NCBI GenBank assembly: GCA_036365515.1
Contig: CM070874.1
Location: 94,781,442-94,845,441 of the forward strand
DNA from: Torymus aiolomorphi
Lineage: Eukaryota; Arthropoda; Insecta; Hymenoptera; Torymidae
DNA: 64,000 nt
Direction of reading: 5' to 3'
Part shown: piece by piece, positions 1 through 11,469 of the stretch
Numbering within the stretch: position 1 is the first letter of the stretch
Layout: every line of letters begins with the position of its first letter
Program-made: the position numbers and the translations under genes
The notes under the pieces: model-generated
Database searches by the model: none
Told to the model about the DNA's origin: nothing
Seen by the model: the letters and a program-made list of their open reading frames with translations, nothing else

Positions 1-496
1 GAAGTTGGCGCCTGAGGCGAAGCCGAGGGCGCCATATCACGCAGTGGCTGGCCTTGAAATTTCGTCTCGTGTACCGTATACTATTTTTCTTGATATCCGG
101 TGGAAAGTACGTTTGCCACTGACAATGATAACGCACCCGACGGGCTCGAGAGAATTGAGTTCGATGCCCGCCCCCGACATTTGCGGCACGACGGCAGCGA
201 GTGCTGCTGGTCGGGGGGGCGGGCATCGAAAGCATCACGTGCATAATTTTAATAAGTGAATTTTACTGAAGATCATGTAAAATATTTTTATTTTACGTGC
301 AATTGTTACAATTGTTACACGTACAATTATTAAACATGCGGTACTTTTGCTCCATTTGCAGCAACAAAGTCAACTACTTTAGTTGTATCTGAAAAAATAC
401 ATGATCACTCAAGAAGAAATCCTCACAAAAAGTGCGACATTATTAACGAACAATCTTTTATCCATTTCACAAATTAAAGCAATATAAATCACTTGT
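1..496. other. Non-coding left edge with a strong hairpin
   Basis: No supportable gene. The region holds a near-perfect inverted repeat: positions 160-177 (TTCGATGCCCGCCCCCGA) pair with 211-230, leaving a loop of about 33 nt that itself contains GCAGC...GCTGC. From 260 on the DNA is A+T-rich with short ACGTGCAATTGTT-type palindromic repeats. The hairpin may be a small foldback element. An ATG-free open frame covers 5-259 but is explained by the G+C-rich hairpin arms. Confidence 0.5.
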
Positions 497-665
497 ATAC
501 CCGATGGGCCGCATTGATTCTGACAATGCATACCCTGTTAGTGACTGTCACACATAATATTTAAATCGTTAACATACCTCGAAAATGATATGAACATTAA
601 AAAGGTTATGTGTGAGTGCCACTAACGGGACATGCATTGCTAGAATCAATGTCCATCGGGTGTAC
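497..665. repeat. Imperfect inverted repeat upstream of the DIRS element
   Basis: Arms of about 60 bp: 497-557 (starting GTATACCCGATGG) and 607-665 (ending CCATCGGGTGTACC) are reverse complements with scattered mismatches, sharing ATTGATTCT, CAATGCAT and GTTAGTG blocks. The spacer is about 50 bp. The repeat lies 235 bp before gag, so it may be the left terminal structure of the DIRS element or an unrelated foldback sequence. I found no convincing match to the palindromes after the recombinase gene, so I do not merge them. Confidence 0.55.
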
Positions 666-900
666 CTTGATGATCAGAAGTGATAGTTTTTGTTGTAAAT
701 ATAGGTTAATGACTTTGAATATGTTGACAAAACCTCTAAAACAATCTATTAATAAAGTCTACAGTTGCCTAGTTACCAACTCAGAATCAATGGTTAAATG
801 TCCTTCTTTCGCCATCGAAAACAATGGCGAAACCACGTACTTTCCACCAGGGCATCAAGAAAATTTATTTTACTGAGTATTTCAAGAAATATAATTAAAA

Positions 901-2244
901 ATGTCATCATTGAAGAAACAAAAGCATAGAGATCGAGAATCTAAGCGATTACTTAAGAAAATCCATCGTTTGGAAAAGAAGGTGAAAAGGCGTAGGCATC
1001 ACTCAGGTTCGTCATCGAACACTTCTATTGCCTCAGACAGCTCAGCGAATGAACGGCGTGATTATCGATCCCGTTCTTCTTCACGTTCTAAAAGCGGGGA
1101 TGATTACTCGCATCGTGAGTATTCAACCTCAAAATCGCGTAGTAGGAGCCCAGTACATAAGGTTAGAAATTCTCGATCTCGATCGCTGAAGAGGAACATA
1201 GCCAAGCGGCAAAGGGAGGATCGCTTACGAAGTGACTCCAAAACAAAGAGCTATGAGCGTTATCCGCGAGGTGCGTCGAGCTCTCAATCGCCGAATCTGA
1301 ATGTTAATGAGTGTAGCCTGCGAGGCGCGTCGAAATCAAAATCAACGGCTTTATCGTCTGACGAGCGTAACCCGCGAGTGCGTCGCATTTATTATGAAAG
1401 CCGTAGTCAAACTACGCAAAACGACGATAAAGTCGAAAAAGAAAAAGAAATCCTCGATCTGGAAAAGACGAATGATCCGATGGAAAGTCTTGGTGACTAT
1501 ATCGAACTTTTAGGTGACGACGACATTGAAGAAGCGATCGACGGGGATCCAATTCACGAGGACATTGCCTCAAAATGGGTAAAAATTTTGAAGCATGGTC
1601 TGCCTAAAGACGTTAAGAAAACTCTTTTGAAAAGGTACCCAATCCCTAAAAATTGCCAAACACTGAAAGTACCCACGTTAAACGCTGAGGTTAAATCGCT
1701 TCTGACTGCCGGCCGCAAGAAAGATTACTTTCAAGCAGTTGCCCAAAATCAGCTGGGAATAGCAATTGGTATTCTCGGTAAGACATTAAGCGGCTTTGCT
1801 AAAAGTAAAAAGTCAGATGAATCTGCTGTGATTTTTGAGGCTATAAGTGACGCCACTCGATTACTTACTGATATACATCACAGTATTTCAACTACAAGAC
1901 GAGCATTCATTACTCCAGCACTTGATTTAATGGGAAGAAGCGTAGCTGCCGAATCACCCATCGATTCTTACTTATTTGGAGAAAATTTTTCTGAAAAATT
2001 AAAATCGGCTAAAGAGATTAAACGATCAGCAAAAGATATTGCAAAACAAAGTGCGTTTAAGCCAAATACACCGAATTACAGAAGGCCTTTCAAACCATCA
2101 AACGCCAAACCAACCAGTTTGCCTTTAAACGGGAAAGGTCCTTCCCGGCGCAACAATGCGAGCTCACGCTTGGAAGGAGAGACGAGGGCCCCGTATCCGA
2201 ATGCTCGCGGTCCGAGGAGGCATCATCAGTCATCGAGGGAATAA
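901..2244 (+). CDS. DIRS-type Gag-like protein, SR-rich N-terminus
   Basis: Complete 447-residue frame from ATG to TAA. Residues about 1-130 are very basic and rich in Arg-Ser dipeptides (RSRS, SKSRSRSP), like an SR domain; a KR-rich helix near residues 10-32 could serve as a nuclear-localisation signal. Residues about 215-400 hold the conserved core seen in DIRS Gag proteins, with ASKWVKILKHGL near 230, then YPIPKNC and LGKTLSG. The core is mainly helical and is presumed to package element RNA. The end overlaps pol, which continues in another frame. This is the only large DIRS frame here without a break, though nothing shows that it is expressed. Product identity rests on its position and core motifs. 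Confidence 0.8.
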   Translation: MSSLKKQKHRDRESKRLLKKIHRLEKKVKRRRHHSGSSSNTSIASDSSANERRDYRSRSSSRSKSGDDYSHREYSTSKSRSRSPVHKVRNSRSRSLKRNIAKRQREDRLRSDSKTKSYERYPRGASSSQSPNLNVNECSLRGASKSKSTALSSDERNPRVRRIYYESRSQTTQNDDKVEKEKEILDLEKTNDPMESLGDYIELLGDDDIEEAIDGDPIHEDIASKWVKILKHGLPKDVKKTLLKRYPIPKNCQTLKVPTLNAEVKSLLTAGRKKDYFQAVAQNQLGIAIGILGKTLSGFAKSKKSDESAVIFEAISDATRLLTDIHHSISTTRRAFITPALDLMGRSVAAESPIDSYLFGENFSEKLKSAKEIKRSAKDIAKQSAFKPNTPNYRRPFKPSNAKPTSLPLNGKGPSRRNNASSRLEGETRAPYPNARGPRRHHQSSRE

Positions 2245-4144
2245 GCACGGAGGTAAGAGAGCTTGCAGGTAAACTCAGAGGTTATCTTAATGAATGGCAA
2301 AAAATTACGAATGATCCATTCATTTTGTCCTATATTGCTGGATATAAAATACCTTTTGACAAAACACCTTGGCAAAAAGCGCCCCCGCCTGAACCAAAAT
2401 TTTCAATTCAGGAACATCTCGACTGTAAAATTGTTATAAAAGAATTACTATCAAAAGAGGTTATTTCAGAATGTACAAAAGTAAAAAATGATTTTATATC
2501 AACTTATTTTCTACGTAAGAAGCCCAATGGTACAAATAGATTTATATTAAATTTAAAAAATCTTAACAAATTTATAACTCCACCCCATTTTAAAATGGAA
2601 AATTTTAAGAACGCAATTAAATTGCTTGGAAGAAATGATTATATGGCCTCGATTGATTTAAAAGATGCTTATTTTTAATAGCTATTTCTGATTCATATAA
2701 AAAGTTTTTAAAATTCTCTTTTGAAGGAAAATATTTTCAATTTAACTGCCTTCGTTTCGGACTTTCACTTGCACCTTCTGTTTTCACTAAGATAATGAAA
2801 CCAGTTGTAGAATATTTGAGGTCACGTCGAATAAAATCTGTAATATATCTTGATGATTTTTTATTAATAGCAAGAACGAAAGAAGAATGTGCATACAATG
2901 TCAATATTACAACGAATTTACTGTAATCTATAGGATTTATTATAAATATAGAAAAAAGCGAATTAATACCAAGTCCTCGATGCACGTTTTTAGGCCTCGT
3001 TATTGATAGTAGTAGATATAGTGTATTTTTAACAGATAAAAAGAAAGAAAAAATATTAAAACTATTAAGAAATTTTGAAAAAGTTAAAATTTGTACTATT
3101 CGGGAAATTGTTCAATTGATAGGTACTTTAATATCCGCATGTCCAGCTACAACATATGGATGGTTATACACGAAGTAAATAGAAAGAGAAAAATTCATAG
3201 CACTATCTAGATCAAATAATAATTTTGATAGAAAGATGAATATGACTGGAAGTATTAAGCAAGAATTATCATGTTGGATTAATAAGATTTCAATAATAAA
3301 AAAACCAATCAGAGAAAATATTTACGTACGAGAGATTTTCACAGACGCGTCGTTATCAGGCTGGGCCCTGGGGTGCTGTTTGTGAAAATGAAAAAGTTCA
3401 TGGTTGGTGGAGCACTAACGAAACAAAAGATCATATAAATTTACTAATTTACTTGAATTAAGGGCTGTATTTTATGGACTAAAATGTTTCGCAAAAACTT
3501 TACAAAATTGTGAGATTTTATTACGAATTGATAACACGACTGCTATAGCTAATATAAATAAAATGGGTAGTATAAAGCATGAAAAATTATTAAATCTAAC
3601 GAAAGAAATTTGGCAATGGTGTGAAAAGCGTAACATTTGGATTTTTGCATCTTATATTAATACAAAAGAAAACGTAATTGCGGACAAGGAATCTCGAACT
3701 AAGTTTAAAGAGACTGAGTGGGAATTGTCAGCGTGGGCATTTAAAGGTATAGTAAAAACATTTGGAAATTTTGATATAGATTTGTTCGCTTCAAAAGCAA
3801 ATGCCAAATGCAAAAAATATATTTCGTGGAAAAAAGATCCGGATTCTATCGCAATTGACGCGTTTACAGTTTCGTGGAAACCATTCTATTTTTACGCATT
3901 TCCTCCATTCGCTATTATCCTAAAAGTATTAAATAAAATACGCATTGACAAGGCCGACGGAGTAATAGTTGTTCCTTGGTGGCCCACGCAGTCATGGTTC
4001 CCGTTTTTTATGGAATTATTAGTTTCAACGCCCATTCGATTCGAACCAGCTAAAGATTTATTAATCTCTTATTTCAGAGAAACGCATCCATTATCGTCGA
4101 AGCTTTCCCTGGTGGCCGCCAAATTATCCGGGAAGCATTTTTAA
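2238..4144 (+). pseudogene. DIRS pol pseudogene: reverse transcriptase, RNase H, methylase-like domain
   Basis: Reverse transcriptase motifs are readable in order: DLKDAYF (about 2655-2675), CLRFGLSLAPSVF (about 2747-2785) and the catalytic YLDDF near 2847. RNase H follows with FTDAS near 3338 and an LRIDNTTA block near 3525. After that comes the DIRS methylase-like region (DIDLFASKAN near 3775, VVPWWPTQ near 3970). Breaks seen: loss of one T in the T-run at 2673-2678, in-frame TAA near 2923, in-frame TAA near 3176, a frame change at about 3365-3375 and another near 3450-3465. The reading frame overlaps the end of gag and has no clear ATG of its own. It would have copied the element RNA and removed the template, but is now non-functional. 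Confidence 0.85.
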
Positions 4145-4176
4145 AGAAAGGTTTTTCTAATGAAGCTGCTGAAATT

Positions 4177-5091
4177 ATGCTTTCATCGGTCCAAGCCAGC
4201 ACGTTGAAGCAGTATGAAAAGGCTATTCGTCTATGGTGGATCTTTTGTAAGGAGACAGGTTATGCATTGTACGATTTGTCTGCAGAAAAATTTACGGAAT
4301 TTCTAACAGGCCAACAGTTGATCAATAAGTCATATAGTACGCTTAATACTTATCGAGCAGCACTCTCTTTGATAAGTTTTAATGATTTAGGTAAAGACAC
4401 AGCACTATCAAGATTTTTTAAAGGCCTTTCTATTCAAAAACCGCTGAAACCGAAGTATAATTCTATTTGGAGCCCAGAACCTGTTATTAAATTTTTAGAA
4501 AATGAATACCCCAACGCAAGTTTATCTTTAGAACAGTTATCTAAAAAGCTGGTTACACTCGTAGCATTAATAACTGCACAAAGAGTACAAACATTATCAA
4601 AAATATTAATTGATAATATTGTATTACTTGAAAATGGTTATCAAATTTCAATTACAGAACGTATTAAAACATCGGGGCGTAATAGATCTCAGCCAATTTT
4701 AAATATTCCTTTTTTCTATGAGCAACCAAAAGTTTGTGTCGCTAATGCGCTTAAAGAATATTTAAATAAAACCAAGGAAATTCGAGGCGAAAATAAAAAC
4801 TTATTCATTACTTTTAAAAAATCTCATCACCGAGCGTCATCACAAACAATTAGCCGTTGGATTCGTAATACACTGGAAAAAAGCGGAATCGATACAAAAA
4901 CATTTACGGCTCATAGTACGCGCCACGCGTCTACCTCTGCAGCAGCATGAGGCGGAGTTAATATAGAAATCATCAGGAAAGCAGCTGGATGGACAGAAAC
5001 TTCTACAGTTTTCGCACGTTTCTATAATTGGCCTTTATGCTCTAATTTTGGAGAATTTTCATCATCCATAATAGATGTCCATAGTACATAA
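4177..5091 (+). pseudogene. DIRS tyrosine recombinase, one in-frame stop
   Basis: A tyrosine recombinase (lambda-integrase fold). An N-terminal SAM-like core-binding segment (residues 1-100, STLKQYEKAIRLW) precedes the catalytic domain. The catalytic arginine is in TAQRVQTL (near residue 135) and the HxxR box is HSTRHAST (near residue 248). The frame is cut by TGA at 4948-4950 and then continues open to TAA at 5089-5091, including the AGW...FARFYNW block with the expected tyrosine. The same frame is open upstream of the ATG and overlaps the end of pol, as is usual in DIRS elements. One stop is the only defect I see, so the copy is young or read through; I infer it is inactive. Confidence 0.85.
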
Positions 5092-5273
5092 TTTAATTAA
5101 AATTTTGAAAGGTTAAACTTTATCAATATTGTTTACTCGTTATTATACAATTAAAACGTATAATTTATTTATATTGTCAATCAACATTGTACATATTCTG
5201 TATTAAATTTATTATATTAAATAAATTTTTTCTTGTTGACAGAACATAAAATCGCAACGATGCTTTAAACAGC

Positions 5274-5640
5274 TACCTTATTGATCTAGAGGACGAGGCA
5301 GCGAAATACAATTGATCGATCGAATGAACTTACCTGTAAGTGAAGTTCGATCGTAATTGTGTGAGCTGCCTCGTCCGAATAGATCAAGATCCCACCCTTA
5401 ATATAGCCCAACCCTATGAAGTTTAACTGTTGCGATTTTCTGAAGCGGCAAAGGAGCCTGAAGTACGTGATGGAAACAAGTGACATCTCCCATGCGAAAA
5501 TTCTTTTTTAGCTTTGAACTCTGTGGCAGAAAACTAGCAGACTAACGTCACTACCTTATTGATCTATTCGGACAAGGCAGCTCACACAATTACGATCGAA
5601 CTTCACTTACAGGTAAGTTCGTTCGATCGATCAAATTGCT
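5274..5640. repeat. Palindromic terminal repeats of the DIRS element
   Basis: Positions 5283-5390 form an imperfect palindrome of about 100 bp centred on ACTTACCTGTAAGT near 5335, with arms GGACGAGGCAGC and GCTGCCTCGTCC. A second block at 5552-5640 repeats one half in inverted orientation (GACAAGGCAGCTCACACAAT). Both blocks are preceded by TACCTTATTGATCTA (5276 and 5553). Such inverted and circular-junction repeats are typical just after the recombinase gene of DIRS elements. Which part is the true end cannot be settled by eye. Confidence 0.65.
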
Positions 5641-6735
5641 TGCATAAAATGTTTATGACTTTTTTAAAGCTGTAATTATAGAGACCGTGTTTTCCAGTTA
5701 CAAACGACAATAATTAATATCTCCAACAATTTATTTCAATTTTAAAATGAAAGATTAAATAAAAAGAAAATACACTCGAGTCTATAATTAGTTTGTAATA
5801 TAGCTTTTGAATGTTTGTTTACAGTTAAAAATAATAAAATGGAATATGAATTTACTAGTGCGATTTGAGCAGCTTTAAAACGAGTCCCTATGTCCCCAAC
5901 CGAAAAAGCCCCTTAATCACCAATTCGCTAAAAGAACATCTTCAGCAGGTTGGAATTGCGCGGCGCACCTCGAGATCGGAGTTGCGGTGAGCGGACGCTC
6001 GCCACCAGCGTCAGCAGCAGCGGCGGCAGCGGCGCGGCAGAAGCAGCAGCGCGGACATCGTCTCCCTAATCGCCCTTTTTGTTGTCTTCCATTCCATTTC
6101 CGGCAGGTTCCCACGCCCTTTTTTCCCCGCCCCCTCTGCGCTATTTAGAACAAGTGGGCGAGCTGGCGCTTCCGGTCAGCTTCTCTCACGGGAGCGGGTC
6201 GCCGATTAAATTGCGTGTCCCCGTTTATAGGGGGCAAAGAGCCGGGCTGCATTTTAGCGCGCCTGCACGAGCGCAAGAGAGACAAATTCATTAAGCGTAA
6301 TGTCGGGGATGCCCTATAAGGCCGGCTCATTTAATTAAGAGGCCGCCGCCGTCGCCGCCCGGGCTCTGATTCAATATTGGCAATGTACATATAAGAGGTT
6401 TGCTAGAGTATGCACGTCTCTCTTTTTTTCTCGCCCACGCCTCTTGGCGCAGGTGCGTGCTGGAGGTGCCCGCTTGTGCCGAATGCCGATTAGCTTAACG
6501 GCTTGCCAGATAACGGCCTCGATGGGAATTGGGGATTCGCCCGAGTGCTTTTTACCATGCAGCACATAGGGCTTTCAAACTGGGCACTTTTCTTTCCTTA
6601 CTTTTTCGTTATTTTAAAATAGACCTATTACTAACATGCCTTTTTTGTAGCCAACTGACGAAAACAGTGTATTTAAAAAGTATCTTTTACATATGGACGA
6701 AATGCCGTTGGGAGTTTTGTTCCTTATTTATTCCT
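5641..6735. other. Non-coding; G+C-rich island 5930-6560
   Basis: An A+T-rich stretch to 5880 is followed by a G+C-rich island with GCAGCAGC and GCCGCCGCC runs. Short open frames on both strands here come from base composition; none shows a recognisable domain. No gene supported. Confidence 0.6.
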
Positions 6736-7209
6736 TGCATTCTCTAAATGCAAAATAGTGAAAAAGTCACTAGTTCATAGTTAAAATTACTCTACTGCAC
6801 GAAATAGTATACATCGATGCCCCTTACGCAAACTAGCACGATTCAGCGTTTGCGGCGAAGACTAGTCACGTTTCAAAGTCGAAACTGGTGTTAGTTTTCG
6901 GCATTTTCGTTGCAGTATTGTCAAATGTGCTAGTCTTCGTGAGAATGCCACAAAGCGTGCTAGTCTTCGTAAGGAGCGTCGATATGCACTCCAAAATAGT
7001 GGGTATAGACTATTTTGATAGTGTATATTAACTTTGAACTTCATTGCATTAACTTTAGTGAAATATCACTATTTTAAAAAGTAATATATACACTACTAAC
7101 ATAGTCGAAAAGTCACTATTTCGGAGTGCATATACACTATTTCGGCAGTGGAACAATTTTCACTATGAAATAGTGACTTTTCCACTATTTTACATTTAAA
7201 GAGAATGCA
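6736..7209. mobile_element. Foldback MITE with about 80-bp inverted ends
   Basis: The left end TGCATTCTCTAAATGCAAAATAGTG (first 12 bases TGCATTCTCTAA) is the reverse complement of the right end at 7120-7209 over about 80 bp, including CACTAGTTCATAG-type and AAATAGTGTATA-type blocks. The loop holds GTGCTAGTCTTCG repeated near 6925 and 6957, plus many CACTATTT/AAATAGTG units. No coding capacity. I see no clear target duplication. Confidence 0.7.
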
Positions 7210-8825
7210 TTCTTTTTTCGTTTTTGTATAACAAGCTGTTTAGTTATAGCAGCAACTAAAATTTTATGAAAGACCTAGTTTAACAACGTTATATTACTAT
7301 GTTTAATGATTCCAGTCGAAAAAAAGCAAAATAAGCTTTCTAATTAAGAATATAATTGTAAGCGCTTTCGCTTACATGAAGCTGTTTACGTGGAACAACA
7401 AGTATGCTATTGCGTGATTACGTAGCACAAGGAGCTTATCTAAATTCTCAAATCAAGAATGCAATTTGTAGGTATAATTATAGTAATGAATATTAATAGG
7501 AATGGTTTGATTGATTGATTAATTTATTTATGAGAATCGTGTTTCTGTAATGTAAATTACAACACTTCCAATTTACACTTTGGCTGTATGTTTAACCAAC
7601 AAGAGTAATGTATTGTATATATTTCAGAATATAATGAAACTTTGTAACTGTTTTTATTTACATTTGAAATATTCAAAATACATTTTAAAGTGCACTATCA
7701 GCTTTTTTAAAAGACTGACAAAATTAATCTTTTCATTCTAATTTGATATAATTATTTAGTTTTAAATAATTAAGAATAAAAATTTAATTCCAAAAATTCA
7801 AATGTAGCGGAAGTAGCGAATTTTCGCGCCTATTCCTTACAGACCAATCAAAATCACTCTTTAAGTGCTTCACAACATTCGGCCATCGTTTTTTTAAGAG
7901 AGGAAAAATACTGTGTAGTGTTATATGGATAAAATAAAGCAATGGTCATTACTTTTGGCAACCGATAAAGGAAAAACATTAAAAGTGCGAACTCCTTCAT
8001 GGAGTGTGTAGGACGAAAAAAAAAATTGCTCACCGAAATATCCGACAGAAAGCCTGTCCGCGTGGAGCTAAACAACAACCGCGGCACAGCAGTTTACTAC
8101 ACTTTTACTGCACGCCACGGCGATTTTTTACGGGCGGTGGGCGCGTAAATGCTCGTGACCCATTAATTGCAAAAACCAAGGCTGCGCGCACGCGAGAATT
8201 CGCGCGGCGATCGGTAAATTGATTTTTTTACTTGCAGCGCCCCGTACATCTTTCTGACTTCCGTGCGCGAAATATAACATTTTTTCCCCCGTTTCCTTCT
8301 GCCGATCCTTCTATTTTTCTCTTTCTGACACTCCCCTCCTCCCACTCCCTCATCGTTATCCCATGCGTGTCCCCGGACTCGTTTTTCACTCGCGTTTTTT
8401 GCGCACAAGCGCGCGGGCGTCAAAGCCCTGCTCGCGAATTATCGGGGAAGTGCGCGCCGCGTGCGCTCGCTCCGCTAACGAAATCGGACGACTTCTGCTC
8501 TTTCACCGCGATTTCAAAAGCTTGCATGTGTATATGCATGCGTGTGAGCATGCGTGTCGCTGTATATGGATAGAGCTCCGATATCGCGGCACAGCGCTCG
8601 CAAAAAGGGAATGGTCAAAGAGTTCTCGTAAGTATTTTTCCCTCAGGATTTTCGAATTTGTTTCAGGGGCTTTTTGATTCTACTGCCCAGAACTATATTA
8701 ATGTTTGAGTGCGCAAGACTTTGTGGTTGAATGAGAAGTTGGAATTTAGGTTTTATAATTAGAGACGAGCTTAAGGTTGTATTGGCTATACGATCCAAGT
8801 TCCGAGTTAGCATTACTATAAAGAT
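7210..8825. other. Non-coding; A+T-rich then G+C-rich
   Basis: 7210-7850 is A+T-rich with no long frame. 8080-8620 is G+C-richer with CGCGCG-rich words and several overlapping short frames on both strands that lack any domain. No gene supported. Confidence 0.55.
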
Positions 8826-10810
8826 TACACAGGCCCACAAAAAAAAAATGTATCTGGTTCTGGGATGGAGACTACTTTTTTCTTATGTATTTTTTTCCGC
8901 TGAATCCGAATTCATCATTAAAAATAGGGGTTCGGCCGTAAGTTTTTAAGATAACCTCAAAAAACTGTCGAAAAGCAGTGTTTCTGTGGTAAGAACTTGA
9001 GAAGAACAAAAACATTATTTCCTTCACATCAAAAACACTTTGTTTTTATGTACTTTGCCCTGCTGAATCCGAATTTGCTATGGAAAAAGAGGTTTGACCG
9101 ACGGATTTCGGAGATAACCTCAAAAAACTGCTCAAAAATCTCATGCACAAGAACTAAATTGACTTACGCTTGCGTATACGTTTGTCATCGAACGACCCTA
9201 TGCAACGGATTTCTACGCCGCTTTTTGCTATTAGATTGTACATCTCTTTTTAGCATCTAGCAATAGTCCGCCATCATGTTCACGCTCCATTTTCCTTGCC
9301 ACCTACGTTAAAATTCCTTCATGTCCAGATGAAATCTTTCACCTTGCTCTTCACTGAAGTCGCCAAGGTTTGGTGGAAATTCATCAATGTGCGAATCGAG
9401 AAAGTGGAGTTTCAAATTCATTAAGCAACCTAAACTTTTGAAGTTTTCTACCATAGTTTCTACGATGCTCTTATAGTTCTCATCTTTGTTATTACCAAGA
9501 AATTTGGTTGCAACATCTTTAAAGCTCAACCAGGCTGCCTTCTCGATATCATTCATACTTTTAACAAACTCTTCGTCCCTGAACATTTTGCGAATTTGAG
9601 GTCCATCAAAGATACCTTCCTTCAACTTAACCAGAGTTACATTCTTAAAGATGCTTTCTAAGTATCTGAAGCAACGTCCTTCTTTATCGAGAGCTTTAAC
9701 AAATTGTTTCATCAGTCCTAATTTGATATGTAGAGGAGGTAAGAGAATTTTGCTAGGATCCACAAGAGGACGCTTGATGACATTGCTGGAACCTGGAGTG
9801 AGTGATGGCCTCGCTGGCCATACTTTTACATTATAGTGTTTTGCTCTATCTCGACTGTCAAACATGCATAAATAGCATGAGTACTTGGTAAAATCTGATT
9901 GTTGACCGAGTATCATGGTTAATAGGTTAATATTTTCAGATCTCCGCAAATTAACCATTCGTGCTCACTATACTTTATTTTATTTAAAACCTTTTCGATG
10001 TTACAATATTCTTCTTTGAGTTCAGTTGAATGGGACAATGGCAACTGAGCCAACACGTTCGTATTGTGAAGAAGAAATGCCTTTAGGCTTCGCTTGGATG
10101 AATCGATGAATAACCTCTATTCTTCTGGCTTGTATAAATTTGGTTGGAACTCATCAATAAGTCCTTGTACATCCGTACAGTACACTAGATCAAATTCGCC
10201 AGTGAAGTATTTCCGAAACGCTTCTTCTCGGTTTCGATAAAATGTGACGTTTACGCCCTGTTCTAATACGTTATAAGACTTCAATTGTGAGTTCAATTGT
10301 TCATTAATTCAGCTGCATCTTTCGCTAATCTTGCATTCCTAAACATGTCATTCAGTTGAGCTTGAGAGATCTTTTTTTGGTTTTTTCTTTACCGACGGGA
10401 ACGTACTCCTCTTCCCTGTCCGAAGACGATTCTTCTTCACTCTGGTCGGTTTCACTTTCTGCTTTCGTCAATGATTCACTTTCGTCAGTATCATCTTCTC
10501 TGTGGACATTGAGATTTTCTACCTGTTCTTCTGTACCACCATCAACTTGCATACCATCCATTTCTTGTATAAAGCTGTCTCATGAAGCCTCATCTATGAA
10601 ACTTTCGACTAAATGCTTCTGTAGACGAACGACACTAAATACTGTTGCATACAATATTTTTTCTGTACGCACCTTATTTATCCCACTTACATTTGTCACG
10701 CAAAAGTAACAGTCACTTTTGTCCAATAGTTTTTTCCAAATAGCTGGTTTTACAAATTTTAATTTACTTTTACCTTCAGCTTTTTCGAATTTATCTAACA
10801 TTTTGTAAGA
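8826..10810 (-). repeat. Left arm of a 2-kb head-to-head inverted duplication
   Basis: This arm is the reverse complement of 11628-13082 at high identity, starting at ACACAGGCCCACAAAAA (8826) and ending at CTAACATTTTGTAA (about 10810). The partner lacks about 520 bp corresponding to roughly 9306-9827. Both arms carry the same coding family reading outward. Outside these limits the sequences differ, so the boundaries are sharp. Confidence 0.85.
9185..10802 (-). pseudogene. Uncharacterised element-encoded cysteine-cluster protein (broken copy 1)
   Basis: Read on the minus strand: a domain with LDKSDCYFC (about 10705-10730), an acidic middle (about 10352-10561, ESETDQSEEE), then the long conserved part including SCYLCMFDSRDRA (about 9845-9885), LLPPLHIKLGLMKQF (near 9735), GIFDGPQIRKMF (near 9590) and EEQGERFHLDMKE (near 9325). 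An in-frame stop at 9308-9310 separates the last block, which runs through NMMADYCWMLKRD to a stop at 9185-9187. Further breaks lie near 10352 and 10561. I recognise the layout as one seen repeatedly in unannotated invertebrate proteins, probably element-borne, but know no function. Cys pairs suggest zinc binding. Confidence 0.75.
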
Positions 10811-11469
10811 AATATACTCTCTGGAATTCAGACTACGAAAATAACTTGAAACAACGGCAGGCTGAAGACAAATCTGAAAATTGTTCTATCTCTATGAGCT
10901 GAATACTGGGAATATTCGAATAGATATGACGTTGAGTTACATTTGGCGATAAAAAATTCAATGAAAAAACCAATACAGTCTGATAAGGGCTTGAATCTTC
11001 AAATGGACAGAATCTCATGCACTTCACGTATTTTTAGGGTTATCTCGTGTACATTGTTTCCGTTACTTAGTAACTTTAAAATTTATTTACCGAATTCTGC
11101 ATATGTACCCTCTGATCCTGCTGCCACGGAAGACACTGGAACGATGACAACTACCCGAAAGGGATGTGTAGAATGATTCGCTTCTAATCTTCCGTGGTAA
11201 CGAAGCCAGTGAGGCGCGCTGACCTGCAGGGGAACGCTAAAACGCGAGGATGATGCCGTAGTTTATCCGACGACGAGTTGATACTGTCCTTGTCAAAGTC
11301 GGAAAGCCCTCGTACTTAGGCCTGGGAGACGTCGGACTCACCTGCGATCGGGACAGGAATTCTATCGTGCGGGTTTTTCAATGAATTTATGGATTCTAAA
11401 ACTAATTTCAATAAAATTGACATTCCTTCGGGATCTAACCAACAGGTTGATCACAACTGAGAAGGTGAT
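10811..11469. other. Spacer between the inverted copies
   Basis: Single-copy spacer separating the two heads. No recognisable domain. The right copy starts upstream of the repeat boundary, so the spacer is flanked by gene material only on its right side. A G+C-richer part (11100-11370) shows nothing further. Confidence 0.5.

Larger units (their letters stand above)
497..5640 (+). mobile_element. DIRS-type tyrosine-recombinase retrotransposon (decayed)
   Basis: The gene order gag, RT, RNase H, methylase-like domain and tyrosine recombinase, all on the plus strand with overlapping frames, is diagnostic of DIRS-group retrotransposons. These lack a DDE integrase and are thought to insert through a circular intermediate by recombinase action. 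The coding core runs 901-5091. Flanking inverted and palindromic repeats at 497-665 and 5274-5640 are candidate termini, so the outer limits are uncertain. gag is fully open, while pol carries at least two stops and three frame breaks and the recombinase has one stop. The copy cannot be autonomous. Confidence 0.85.

Noticed and set aside
616..876. 86-residue frame before gag
   Set aside because: Begins within the inverted repeat, no family resemblance, weak codon character.
2737..2985. Minus-strand frame within pol
   Set aside because: Antisense shadow of the reverse transcriptase region.
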